Shown one piece after another: positions 5,216-14,684 of a stretch of DNA of 38,889 nucleotides. Source of the DNA: a virus. The stretch spans positions 1-38,889 of IMG/VR virus record IMGVR_UViG_3300032245_000500; one strand, 5' to 3'. How positions within the stretch are numbered: position 1 is the stretch's first letter; each line of letters begins with the position of its first letter. Under the pieces are notes generated by a model, which searched no databases, was not told the origin of the DNA, and worked only from the letters and a program-made list of their open reading frames with translations. The translations under genes were made by a program, and so were the position numbers.

Positions 5216-6985
5216 ATGCTAAGCATTGACCAGATTGGTGCGCGTGTTTCAACGCTACGCTATCGCGCCAACGGGCGTGACCAGCGCAACGGTGACGTGC
5301 AGATGGTACGTCAGGGTAAAATCTCACAGGTTTACCCTAACTTCTTTCCAGATGGTATTGACCAGAACGTAGTAGCAAACTTTATTGACATTGTTGCACG
5401 TGACTTGTCTGAAGTTATTGCACCGCTTCCAGCGGTTAACTGCTCTGCTGCTAATCAAACTAATGACCGTGCTCGTAACTTTGCTGATAAGCGCACACGC
5501 ATTGCATCAAATTACTTTGAGCACTCAGATTTACAAGTACAAATGTACAACGGCGCTGACATGTACATTACTTATGGTTTCCTCCCATTCATTATTGAAT
5601 TGGATGAAGAAGCGCAAATGCCACGTATCCGACTAGAAAACCCAGTAGGTGCTTACCCAGAGTTTGACCGCTACGGACGTTGCGTTGCTTTTGCAAAACG
5701 ATACTCAATGACACTAGGTGAACTAGTGGCTATGTTCCCAGAACATGAGTATGAACTTCTAGGCAAGTTGGGTTGGAAGCAAGACCTCAATGGCATGGTA
5801 GAGATGATTCGCTACTATGACAAAGACCAGTCAGTGCTATACCTCCCATCCCGCAATAACATGCTTCTATCTCAAGCGGTAAACCCACTTGGCATTATGA
5901 ATGTTATTATCGCAAAGCGACCATCTGTAGATGGTGAATTGCGTGGACAGTTTGATGACGTACTTGGTATTCAGTTGCTTCGCAACCGATTTGCATTACT
6001 TGCAATGGAAGCAGCAGAGAAGTCAGTACAAGCACCAATTGTGTTGCCACAAGATGTGCAGGAACTTCAACTTGGTGGAGATGCGGTTATCCGTACTAAC
6101 AATCCAGCAGGTGTACGCCGAGTTGAACTTACACTACCGCAAGGTGCATTTACCGAGCAGAACATTCTTAATGAAGAACTACGCGTTGGCGCTCGTTATC
6201 CAGAGTCTCGTACTGGTAACGTCAATGCAAGCATTGTTACTGGACAGGGTGTACAAGCACTACTCGGAGCATTTGATACGCAGGTTAAATCAGCGCAGGC
6301 TATCTTGGCTGCTGCTCTTCGTGATGTAATCACGCTTTGCTTCAAAACAGATGAAGCACTCTTTAATGTTGAAAAAACAATTCGTGGTGTAGATGCAGGC
6401 TCACCGTATGTTCTTACATACTTGCCAAGCAAAGACATCAAGAAAGACTATTCCGCAGACGTACGTTACGGAATGCTTGCTGGTCTTAACCCAGCACAAG
6501 GATTAATTTTTATGCTTCAGGCTTTAGGTGGCGGTCTTATCTCTAAAGATATGGCTATGCGTGAACTTCCATTTGGAGTTAACGTAACACTAGAGCAAGA
6601 AAAAATTGAAATTGAAAAAATGCGAGAGGCACTTGTTGGCTCACTCCAGCAGATGACACAAGCAATTCCACAAATGGCTATGCAAGGACAAGACCCATCT
6701 AACCTAGTGCGTCAGATTGCAGATGTAATCAAAGCACGTAAGAAGGGTGTATCAATTGAAGAGGCTATTGAGGAAGTGTTTGAACCCGAGAATCCTCCTG
6801 CTGGTGCTGAAGAGTCAGTTGAGCAACCTGTCCCCTCTGCTCCTGGTGAACCACCAGTAGGAGGCACACAAGGTGGAGGACAATTACCACCAGCAAAACC
6901 AGAACTACAAACTCTACTTAGCACTATGACAGGCAGCGGTGCTGCTCGCTCTAGTGCGCAGATTAGTAACAAGCGTCCAAGATAA
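5216..6985 (+). CDS. Portal protein
   Basis: A 589-residue protein directly after the terminase, in the position and size range of phage portals. It forms the dodecameric DNA gate of the capsid. The N-terminal half carries alternating helices and a beta wing (YGFLPFIIELDEEAQMPRI near 125-143). The centre has a long helix region, RNRFALLAMEAAEKSVQAP, and RVGARYPESRTGNVNAS near 320-336, as in clip/stem regions. The C-terminus after about residue 520 is Pro/Gly/Glu-rich and probably disordered. The start has AGGA seven bases upstream. The call rests on order, length and overall pattern rather than a diagnostic motif. Confidence 0.75.
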   Translation: MLSIDQIGARVSTLRYRANGRDQRNGDVQMVRQGKISQVYPNFFPDGIDQNVVANFIDIVARDLSEVIAPLPAVNCSAANQTNDRARNFADKRTRIASNYFEHSDLQVQMYNGADMYITYGFLPFIIELDEEAQMPRIRLENPVGAYPEFDRYGRCVAFAKRYSMTLGELVAMFPEHEYELLGKLGWKQDLNGMVEMIRYYDKDQSVLYLPSRNNMLLSQAVNPLGIMNVIIAKRPSVDGELRGQFDDVLGIQLLRNRFALLAMEAAEKSVQAPIVLPQDVQELQLGGDAVIRTNNPAGVRRVELTLPQGAFTEQNILNEELRVGARYPESRTGNVNASIVTGQGVQALLGAFDTQVKSAQAILAAALRDVITLCFKTDEALFNVEKTIRGVDAGSPYVLTYLPSKDIKKDYSADVRYGMLAGLNPAQGLIFMLQALGGGLISKDMAMRELPFGVNVTLEQEKIEIEKMREALVGSLQQMTQAIPQMAMQGQDPSNLVRQIADVIKARKKGVSIEEAIEEVFEPENPPAGAEESVEQPVPSAPGEPPVGGTQGGGQLPPAKPELQTLLSTMTGSGAARSSAQISNKRPR

Positions 6986-6995
6986 GGAGTAAACA

Positions 6996-7235
6996 ATGGC
7001 AGCCCCTAAGAAGAAGCCAGTTACTCGCAGACGCAAAACCGAAGAAAGAGAATATACAAAACTAGATGAACATTCAATCTGGTTAAATGAATATTACAAA
7101 TCATTACGCCGTTCTGGTTTTACTAGAGATGATGCGCTTTGGTTAATTGCAACACCTGAATCATATCCAGAATGGATTCAGCAACCTACGCTAGATGATA
7201 TTAGAAGACACATTGATGAGGAGGACGAAGACTAA
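6996..7235 (+). CDS. Small charged virion-operon protein
   Basis: A 79-residue protein with a basic N-terminus (PKKKPVTRRRKTEER), a helical Trp/Tyr-rich centre (SIWLNEYYKSLRRSGFTRDDALWLI) and an acidic C-terminus (RHIDEEDED). It starts at ATG 6996 after AAGGAG, and its stop overlaps the next start (TAATG). The segregated charge suggests a small adaptor or head-completion helper that binds nucleic acid or the portal, but this is inference and no family was recognised. Confidence 0.75.
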   Translation: MAAPKKKPVTRRRKTEEREYTKLDEHSIWLNEYYKSLRRSGFTRDDALWLIATPESYPEWIQQPTLDDIRRHIDEEDED

Positions 7236-7645
7236 TGGCTAACGGACACGGCGGTTATCGTCAACCTTCAGACCCAGCACCTGTATCAGGACCAGGTGCG
7301 CTTTCACAGCGCACAGATGGTGGTGCAATTGATGGTATGCAGCAACCAATGCAACAGTACACAGGTTTTGAGTACGGTGAAAACAAAGCATTAAACGACC
7401 AGCAGGCTGGTGCACCAATGGCAGGAATGCCAGATGCATTTGATGTTGTTCCTTTAGATGCTCCTACAATGTTTCCAGAAGAACCAATCTCTGCTGGTGC
7501 AGATTATGGTGCTGGACCAGGATTAGATTTATCGGGCATCCGTGGTATTCAACCACCAGACCCTGCATCTGTTATTTATAACATGATGAAGAATGACCCA
7601 TCAGGTCAATTAGAGGCTATCTACAATAGAATTAACTTGGCGTAA
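7235..7645 (+). CDS. Gly/Pro/Ala-rich low-complexity virion-operon protein
   Basis: A 136-residue protein starting MANGHGGYRQPSDPAP and rich in Gly, Pro, Ala, Gln and Met, with a short helical C-terminus (PASVIYNMMKNDPSGQLEAI). It overlaps both neighbours by TAATG. It is mostly disordered by composition. Its place between portal and the giant virion protein suggests a linker or chaperone-like role in loading ejection proteins. The function is unknown. Confidence 0.7.
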   Translation: MANGHGGYRQPSDPAPVSGPGALSQRTDGGAIDGMQQPMQQYTGFEYGENKALNDQQAGAPMAGMPDAFDVVPLDAPTMFPEEPISAGADYGAGPGLDLSGIRGIQPPDPASVIYNMMKNDPSGQLEAIYNRINLA

Positions 7646-10600
7646 TGTCTTTAGTAAATCCTAATCAGCCTATTCCATATCCTGTAAATAACGTTCTTGC
7701 TACAGCAAATCCAACGCTGTATGCGGCGTCCCTTGCTGGACAGCCAACACAAGAAGAACGTGCTATTCAGGAGAACATTCAGCGTCTTCTAAATAAAGAC
7801 CGTGAACTTACACGTATTACTGATGCTGGTAAAGCATGGCAGGCATACAACAAACTAGACCCACAAATTAAACAGGGTCTTATGTTTATTAATGAAGGTG
7901 CTGCGTACCAAAAAGCGCCACCAAGTATTCTTGGTCAAATTGGTAAGGCTGCTCTTGAAACAGTAACTGAACCATTTCGTAAAGTATTTCAAGTTGCTGA
8001 TTTTTATTATAAAGGTATTAACCTTCCGTATAAAATTGCATCTAATGTACTAGATGACTCTAAGCCTACATCTGGTGACTTTAAGAATCTGCTTGCAAGA
8101 AAAACTTGGACAGATGCTTGGGATGGTCACAATCAGTGGGATACTAAAATGCTTAACCAACTTGAAAGCAAGTATGGTAAAGCACAAAGTTATCTTATCC
8201 GTGGAATTATTGATGGCAAAAAGCCAGGAGATATTCTTCGTGAGTATGGTCAACTAGATAACCAAATGATTTCTGCTGTGCGCAGCATGTCTGAAAACGG
8301 CACAGAGTGGAAGACCGCATTTGCTGAGCATAAGGCTGGTCAGGTTAACCCAGGTAACGACTTTACAAACTGGATGAACCGTGAACATCCACCATCAGAA
8401 GGTAGCCTATGGGCACTTATACCTACAACGCTTAGTGCGTTGACTGGTGTTACTAGCACTGATTCATACCGTGCATTTCAAAAATCTAAGGAAATTGATA
8501 AGTGGGTTATTGCTAACCCTAATCCATTTGCTAAGGGCAAAAATAATTTTGTTTCTCCTTCAGGCACAATTAACTTTGCGTACCAAATTGTTGTTGACCC
8601 ATTAACTTGGCTTACTGGTGGTAGCAGCAAGGCTGTGCTTAAGTCAGAAAAACTTGCAGAGACATTTGTTAATGCTGGCAAGAATAACAATGTTACTCGC
8701 GTGGTAGATTTATTTGCAGACCCACAAGTAGCAGCGCTACATGATGGGCTAGCCAAAGAAGTTGTTGCGCTACGTACAGCGCGTGAGGCAGGTAATGATG
8801 CTGAAGCGGGTCTTGTTCGTATGCGTATTGCTCGTGATTATCCTAAGTATGATGACGAAGGCATTTTAAATCTTTTACAAAAAACTAAAGTACTTGATGA
8901 CGAAGAAAAATTAGTTCCAATTACTGACCTGCCTACAATGATTAAGTTCTTTGAGCAGGGCGAACATATGAACTATATTATTTCTGGTCGCGTAGAAGGC
9001 TCACGTTACTACACAGAAAACCATGTAGCAATTGAACGTTCTACACGCAAGATTACTACTGGTATTAAAGAAGCATTTGACCAAGTACTTAACGGCGTTG
9101 ACCGCCGTGTTGCTGCTGGCAAAGAACCTATTCCAGAAGAAGTGCTAGAAAGTGCTAAAGCATTTGATAACTACTTTGCTAACCGTCCTGAGTTTAAACT
9201 TGTAGACCCTAAGCAAGACCAGGTAGTACAGGCTCTTACCGTTAGCGGTAATAGACTACAGCGTACATATAACGCTGCAATGTCTAAGCATCCGTCAAAT
9301 GTAATGCTATACACAGAAGATGGCATGGTAGTTAAATCTGCTGGAGCATTCCGTGACTTTGCACGTGTAATTGTTGGCGACAAGTTTAGAGCAAACATGC
9401 TTACTGAACGCTACCTACGTGTATCACCAGAAGAGCGCATTAATATGCTGTTCTCTATGTTTAAACTTTATACAGATAAGTTAGGTTTAGCCTCAACTGT
9501 TAAGGGATTAGACGTACAGCGTGCATGGCTAGAGTCAATCTTTGCACCAATTAAAGGTATGGGACCAATCTCAGACATTAAGATGCCAGAGCATCTACTT
9601 GTTGAGGGAATGATTGACCTACCTACTGGTCCAAGCCAGATTTTGCACACCACTGAAGGTGTGTCTATGCCTAACTTTAATGAAATTTCAGAGTGGGTAC
9701 ACACCAACGTAACACTTAACAGTGGTTTCCGCCGCCATTTTGGTATTAGCGGTCTTACCAACGAAGGTTGGTCTAAGGCTCTTATGGGTGGATGGACTAA
9801 GTTAACTCTGTTTCCTAAGTTGGGTCTTAAGTCTGCTGTTGATGAAGGCACAATTGGCGCAATGGTTCAAGAACCGCGTGCAATTCTTGCATTTTTTACA
9901 GGTAAAGGTAGTGCAATTGCTAATACAGTTGCTGCTTATCGTGGTAGTACAGAAACTTATGGTCTTGTAAAAAGCAAATTGCTTTCTGCTGCTGGTAAAA
10001 ACCCAGCAGAGTATGTATCTCCTGCTACACGCCGTGCTATGCAGCAACCAGTAATGGTTGATGCTAGTTACACATTGCCTAATGGCAAGGTTATTAATCG
10101 TCAAGAACTAGTTTCTGCTGATGAGTACTTTGGTGGTACATACGAAGAGCGTTTAGCCAACATGGTTATTGCAAAGTATGCTGGCAAGTTGTCTGAACAA
10201 GAACAACGCTGGCTAGCAACCCACCTTATGAACAATTCACATGCTGTTGAAGGTATGGTGCAGTCACAAGTAGCACGTTCATTTGGTAATACTATGGTTG
10301 ACGGCACAGTACAGGCTGAAATGTACGGCAAATCACCACTTACAGAGGCTGTTGAAGAGTGGGGTCGTAAGGACATGGGCGAGTTCCTTACAGATGAAAA
10401 GATGATGCTTACAATATCAGAGCGTACTGCTGTTCACTATGATGCTTTTTATCGTTACTTTGGTAAGAATACATTTAAAACACCATACGGTGCTGTAATT
10501 GACTTTGGCTCTTTGTTTGTTAAGCACAACGGTCTTGAAACCGCTGCTGATGGTGCTGCTTATGCAGATGAAGTTATGGAACTTATTGGATGGACTAAAA

Positions 10601-13134
10601 AGTCTGACGATTCATGGGCTGTACTAGATAAGAAATTTAATCCTGGTACACCATATGAAAAGGTTATTAAGAAGGAACAACTTCTTACATCTATCAAGCG
10701 ATTTAATGGACGTTTTGGTCAGACATTTGGATTGCGTGCAGCAGGTAAGTCTGCTTCACAGATTACAGATGCAATTGTACGTAAAAGCATGGGTGAATTG
10801 TACGTGGTATTCCACGGTGCACCTGATGCATTTAACCGTCCACTATTAGATGCAGTTCGTGGCAGACTAGAAGAGGCTGCTACAAAGATTAAGAAGCGTG
10901 GCGACTTTAAAAAGTCAGATGAGTACCTACGCCAGTATGCAGGTAAAGAATTACCTAAGAGTGAAGCAACAGAAAAGGCTCGCCGTGCTTATGAAGCACG
11001 CATGAAGTCTCCTTCATATCACATTAGTCAAATGAATTATTCAGATTTTGAAGTACTAGTTAAAGACTACCCAATTCAGGGTATGTTAAAGACTCAGTAC
11101 GATTTCCCTGGACTTATTGATAGCGCTGAAAGCGCATTCAAGAAGTTTGGTGAGATTCCGTGGAAGATGATGGATAAGCAACTTACTGACCTTTACCGTG
11201 CAGATGCATTTGGTATTAAAGTTATGCAGCAGCGTAGCAAAATGCAGGCTGATGAAATGCAAATGGTAAGAGACCTTATTAAAAACGGTGTAGATGAGGA
11301 TGCTGCTAAATTGCAGGCTGACTTATTCTTTGATAGCCGTGCTACACATAACGCTGCCGATGAACTAATGAAGTATGCTGATAACCCAGATGTACGCTCA
11401 CAAATGGCGTGGAATCTACGTGGTGTTGGACGCTTCTACCGTGCATCTGAGGATTATATCCGCCGTTATACACGTTATCTTATTGCACATCCTGACAAAG
11501 TTATCTATCGTACAGGTCATTTGAGCCAAGCAACATCAGGTTCTGGTGTGGTTTATACAGATGATAAAAGTAATCAGTATGTAATGATTCCTAATGATGG
11601 CATCATCTGGGGCATGGTTGCCCCTGCATTAACTGCATTAACTGACCCTGTAAAGGCAGCAGTTAATCTAGCGCAGGGTAACTGGGACTTCTTTAAGCAG
11701 CCACAGTGGAATCAATACAGCGCAAAACTATCTTTGCTTAACCCATCATACAATGATGCAGCGGGTGTTCCATCACTTACTGGTCCAACTATTGCTATTC
11801 CTGCGCTTGTAGCGCAGTCATTGCTTAATCTAGTAGGACGTGAATTAAACAGTGAAGGCATCTTAAAGATTGCCGATAACATTGACAATGTTGTTCTTGG
11901 TCCAGGTTCTGATAATACTAACTGGGTACGTGCAACAGTTCCAGTAATGCTCAATAACATATGGAGTCAATTTGACCCAGAGCATAAGACTTCTATTCAG
12001 GCTACAACACTTATGCAAGCAGCCGCTAACATAGAGGCTTCTGGTACTACAAAAATGAAGCCAGAAGACTGGACAAATGCTGAAAAAGTACAGCAATACT
12101 ATGACCGTTTAAGTATTGCAACACATAATCTTATCTCAGTTAAAATTGGTTTTAATACTATTGTGCCTACAACCCTTAGTACTAATGACCCAGATTTTCC
12201 AAATGAACTACGCAAAGTAGGCATTCTTAGTTTCCGTCAAGAGTTTAGCGATATACTTCGCGCTGTTCTTGATGTTAACTCTAAGTATGGCTACTACATG
12301 GATGACCCTATTGGTACAGCGGTATCAATGTTTACAGCGTCTAATCCAGATAAGTTGATTTACACTGTAGGTGCAAACAATAAGGCTGCTAAAGCAGCCA
12401 TTTCATACACCAAAGAAACTAAGTTATGGACTATGAAGAACACGGAATTACTCCGTGATTATTCAGATGTTGCTTGGGTGTTTGCTCCTAACATTGGTAA
12501 GTACGACCCATCTGTGGTTAAGTATCTTGAAGCAGCGGATGTAATCCCTGGCAAGACTAACCCATTCAATGATAATGCTGGTGTACTAAAGCGTTATCTT
12601 CTTGATGTAGCAACAGTACGTGCACGTAATGATTTCTATAACGTAGACCGTCAGGTTCAGGCATTATTCAATGACCCTAATAACCCAGACCGCAATTATG
12701 CAACATACCGTTCAGAAATCCTACGTCAAGCACGTGACATTAAGTTTGCTATGAAGCAGGCTAACCCAGCGTTAGCACTTCAATTGGGTACTAATCCAGT
12801 TATTCCACGTCAAGAGTTAATCACTCGCTTTAATCATCTAGACCAGATGGTTAATAATCCTAAGTACTTTGATAAGTTACCTAAGGGTCAGCGTTTGCAG
12901 ATGGCTCAAATGACAGCACTAGCAAACCGTATGTTAATGGTATTAGAAGATACAAACATACGTTCACAATTTAACGGCGAAGAAACCGTCAACAAGGTAC
13001 GTGATGAAGGTCTTGCATATCTCAAGAACTTTGCAGCGGGCAATGCTCCGCTAACAGAAGCATACCAAAGCATTATCAAACCACTTATTGATGATGTATA
13101 TACAACTCCAACTGTAGCAATGAGTAAGGGATAA
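7645..13134 (+). CDS. Giant (1,829-residue) virion protein, probable internal/ejection protein
   Basis: At 5.5 kb this is one-seventh of the genome. The product is largely helical, without signal peptide and without the simple heptad repeat of a tape-measure protein. Landmarks include GKAALETVTEPFRKVFQVAD near 115-134, a run of moderately hydrophobic helices in the middle (KLTLFPKLGLKSAVDEGTIG, and VAPALTALTDPVKAAVNLAQ near 1,320) and a helical C-terminus. No catalytic motif was recognised. Position after the portal and before two other large virion proteins matches the ejection-protein cluster of short-tailed phages, which carries proteins injected with the DNA. A membrane-crossing conduit is a reasonable inference. 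Translation is coupled to the previous gene (TAATG). Confidence 0.7.
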   Translation: MSLVNPNQPIPYPVNNVLATANPTLYAASLAGQPTQEERAIQENIQRLLNKDRELTRITDAGKAWQAYNKLDPQIKQGLMFINEGAAYQKAPPSILGQIGKAALETVTEPFRKVFQVADFYYKGINLPYKIASNVLDDSKPTSGDFKNLLARKTWTDAWDGHNQWDTKMLNQLESKYGKAQSYLIRGIIDGKKPGDILREYGQLDNQMISAVRSMSENGTEWKTAFAEHKAGQVNPGNDFTNWMNREHPPSEGSLWALIPTTLSALTGVTSTDSYRAFQKSKEIDKWVIANPNPFAKGKNNFVSPSGTINFAYQIVVDPLTWLTGGSSKAVLKSEKLAETFVNAGKNNNVTRVVDLFADPQVAALHDGLAKEVVALRTAREAGNDAEAGLVRMRIARDYPKYDDEGILNLLQKTKVLDDEEKLVPITDLPTMIKFFEQGEHMNYIISGRVEGSRYYTENHVAIERSTRKITTGIKEAFDQVLNGVDRRVAAGKEPIPEEVLESAKAFDNYFANRPEFKLVDPKQDQVVQALTVSGNRLQRTYNAAMSKHPSNVMLYTEDGMVVKSAGAFRDFARVIVGDKFRANMLTERYLRVSPEERINMLFSMFKLYTDKLGLASTVKGLDVQRAWLESIFAPIKGMGPISDIKMPEHLLVEGMIDLPTGPSQILHTTEGVSMPNFNEISEWVHTNVTLNSGFRRHFGISGLTNEGWSKALMGGWTKLTLFPKLGLKSAVDEGTIGAMVQEPRAILAFFTGKGSAIANTVAAYRGSTETYGLVKSKLLSAAGKNPAEYVSPATRRAMQQPVMVDASYTLPNGKVINRQELVSADEYFGGTYEERLANMVIAKYAGKLSEQEQRWLATHLMNNSHAVEGMVQSQVARSFGNTMVDGTVQAEMYGKSPLTEAVEEWGRKDMGEFLTDEKMMLTISERTAVHYDAFYRYFGKNTFKTPYGAVIDFGSLFVKHNGLETAADGAAYADEVMELIGWTKKSDDSWAVLDKKFNPGTPYEKVIKKEQLLTSIKRFNGRFGQTFGLRAAGKSASQITDAIVRKSMGELYVVFHGAPDAFNRPLLDAVRGRLEEAATKIKKRGDFKKSDEYLRQYAGKELPKSEATEKARRAYEARMKSPSYHISQMNYSDFEVLVKDYPIQGMLKTQYDFPGLIDSAESAFKKFGEIPWKMMDKQLTDLYRADAFGIKVMQQRSKMQADEMQMVRDLIKNGVDEDAAKLQADLFFDSRATHNAADELMKYADNPDVRSQMAWNLRGVGRFYRASEDYIRRYTRYLIAHPDKVIYRTGHLSQATSGSGVVYTDDKSNQYVMIPNDGIIWGMVAPALTALTDPVKAAVNLAQGNWDFFKQPQWNQYSAKLSLLNPSYNDAAGVPSLTGPTIAIPALVAQSLLNLVGRELNSEGILKIADNIDNVVLGPGSDNTNWVRATVPVMLNNIWSQFDPEHKTSIQATTLMQAAANIEASGTTKMKPEDWTNAEKVQQYYDRLSIATHNLISVKIGFNTIVPTTLSTNDPDFPNELRKVGILSFRQEFSDILRAVLDVNSKYGYYMDDPIGTAVSMFTASNPDKLIYTVGANNKAAKAAISYTKETKLWTMKNTELLRDYSDVAWVFAPNIGKYDPSVVKYLEAADVIPGKTNPFNDNAGVLKRYLLDVATVRARNDFYNVDRQVQALFNDPNNPDRNYATYRSEILRQARDIKFAMKQANPALALQLGTNPVIPRQELITRFNHLDQMVNNPKYFDKLPKGQRLQMAQMTALANRMLMVLEDTNIRSQFNGEETVNKVRDEGLAYLKNFAAGNAPLTEAYQSIIKPLIDDVYTTPTVAMSKG

Positions 13135-13136
13135 AG

Positions 13137-14684
13137 ATGGCAAGCCCAAAACCAACGGCAACACCAGCCGCTTCATCATCATACGGTCCAGCCGTTGCAG
13201 GAAACAACGCTATTAAGCCTACTCCTAAGCCTACTCCAACTAAGAGTACTACGCCTAAGCCTAAACCTACTAACACCAATACACCTACACCGCAACCATC
13301 TGCACCAGGAACAGGTAATACTGAACCTATTAAGCCACTGCCTAAGGGTGTTCAGACTTCTTATGAAGCCTTTACAGATGGTTCTATTGTTCTTAATAGT
13401 GCTGGTAGTGCAGGTGCTGTAGCAACAGAACCATATGTATCTGCTCGTCCTACATCTACTAACACACAGCCAAAGGCTGTTGTTGTATTGCCACAGTTCA
13501 ATGCAGGTGGAGACCAGACTGGTTTTACTCTTACAGATATTGATGCACAAGTTGACAAGATTCTTGCTCAGATTCCACGTGCAAATATTGAATACTTTAA
13601 GACTCAGTTAAAGTCTTACTACCAGAATCAAACTGCATTTAAGACTTCTATTGCTGCTGGACCTATGACCGATAAAGACTTAGGTTTCCAAATGGCTATC
13701 AAGAAGGCTTTGATGGCTATATCTGTAGACAACTATAACACTGGTAAGCAAATTGCTGAAGGCAATAAGCAAGCCAAGATGTATGACTTTAACTCATTTG
13801 TACAAACACGTATGCCTGTGCCCACACCTACAAGTGAAAGCGCACGCACCAGTGGTCTTACTGTTAAAGAAGATGCATATGCTGAGTTTGACCGTACCGT
13901 TAAGCAGTACGTTGGAGACCCTGCACTTGTTGATAAGGTTAAAGAACTACGTGAAGAATACTGGCAGCGTTTACACAAGGCTGAATTAGCACGTCAAAGT
14001 ACAGGCACTAGCACAACTGACATTTTTGGAAACCGTACTAGCACAACAACTGCATACACACAGATGTCCGAACAAGACCGTCTTGATATGCGTCTTGGTC
14101 TTGTAGTTAATGGTGCTGTAGTAACAGACCCTAAGACAAAGCAAAAAGTTGTTATTAGTACTGGAATTACACAGACCCCATCAGAAGAACTAGAAGAAGC
14201 AGGCGCACTTATTGGTGCATCATATAGCAAACTGCGTGCAGTTGCTGCTGATTACGGTATTGAATTAACACATACCGATTTGCTTAATCGTTCTCGTAAT
14301 GCTGTAAAACCTGGCAGTGTAACTACAGGTATTAGTCCTGATGCTATGGCAACTGGATTAGAGCAAGAGGCTAATAGCATTAAGCAGGCAGCCAAGATTA
14401 AGTTTAAAACTCTTGCGCCATACATTGACCAGGGCTTAAAGGTTACAGATATTGCATCTAACTTCCAACGTTTAAAAGAAAACGAATATGGTTTAGTTGC
14501 TAATAGCGTTAATGTGTATGACAATGATGTACAGAATGCAATTAGCGGAGACAAGATTTACTCTAACAATGACTTTATTCTTGGTGTCCGTTCTAAACCA
14601 GAATGGCGCAAGACACCAAAGGCTAATGAAATGGCAGCATCTTTTATTAATACTCTACTCAAGACATGGGGCAAGGTAGGATAA
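13137..14684 (+). CDS. Virion protein with Pro/Thr/Lys-rich N-terminal linker
   Basis: A 515-residue protein. Residues about 3-65 are Pro/Thr/Lys/Ser-rich (TPKPTPTKSTTPKPKPTNTN), an extended linker. The remainder is helical, with TLTDIDAQVDKILAQIPRAN near 131-150 and ELREEYWQRLHKAEL near 268-282. It lies between the giant virion protein and the LysM protein, with two bases after the first stop and TAATG overlap with the next gene. It probably belongs to the same ejected or internal complex. No enzymatic motif was found. Confidence 0.7.
   Translation: MASPKPTATPAASSSYGPAVAGNNAIKPTPKPTPTKSTTPKPKPTNTNTPTPQPSAPGTGNTEPIKPLPKGVQTSYEAFTDGSIVLNSAGSAGAVATEPYVSARPTSTNTQPKAVVVLPQFNAGGDQTGFTLTDIDAQVDKILAQIPRANIEYFKTQLKSYYQNQTAFKTSIAAGPMTDKDLGFQMAIKKALMAISVDNYNTGKQIAEGNKQAKMYDFNSFVQTRMPVPTPTSESARTSGLTVKEDAYAEFDRTVKQYVGDPALVDKVKELREEYWQRLHKAELARQSTGTSTTDIFGNRTSTTTAYTQMSEQDRLDMRLGLVVNGAVVTDPKTKQKVVISTGITQTPSEELEEAGALIGASYSKLRAVAADYGIELTHTDLLNRSRNAVKPGSVTTGISPDAMATGLEQEANSIKQAAKIKFKTLAPYIDQGLKVTDIASNFQRLKENEYGLVANSVNVYDNDVQNAISGDKIYSNNDFILGVRSKPEWRKTPKANEMAASFINTLLKTWGKVG

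Noticed and set aside
9802-10376. Minus-strand frames inside the giant virion gene
   Set aside because: Cys/Ser-rich translations opposite a long, well-supported gene; no promoters or ribosome sites.
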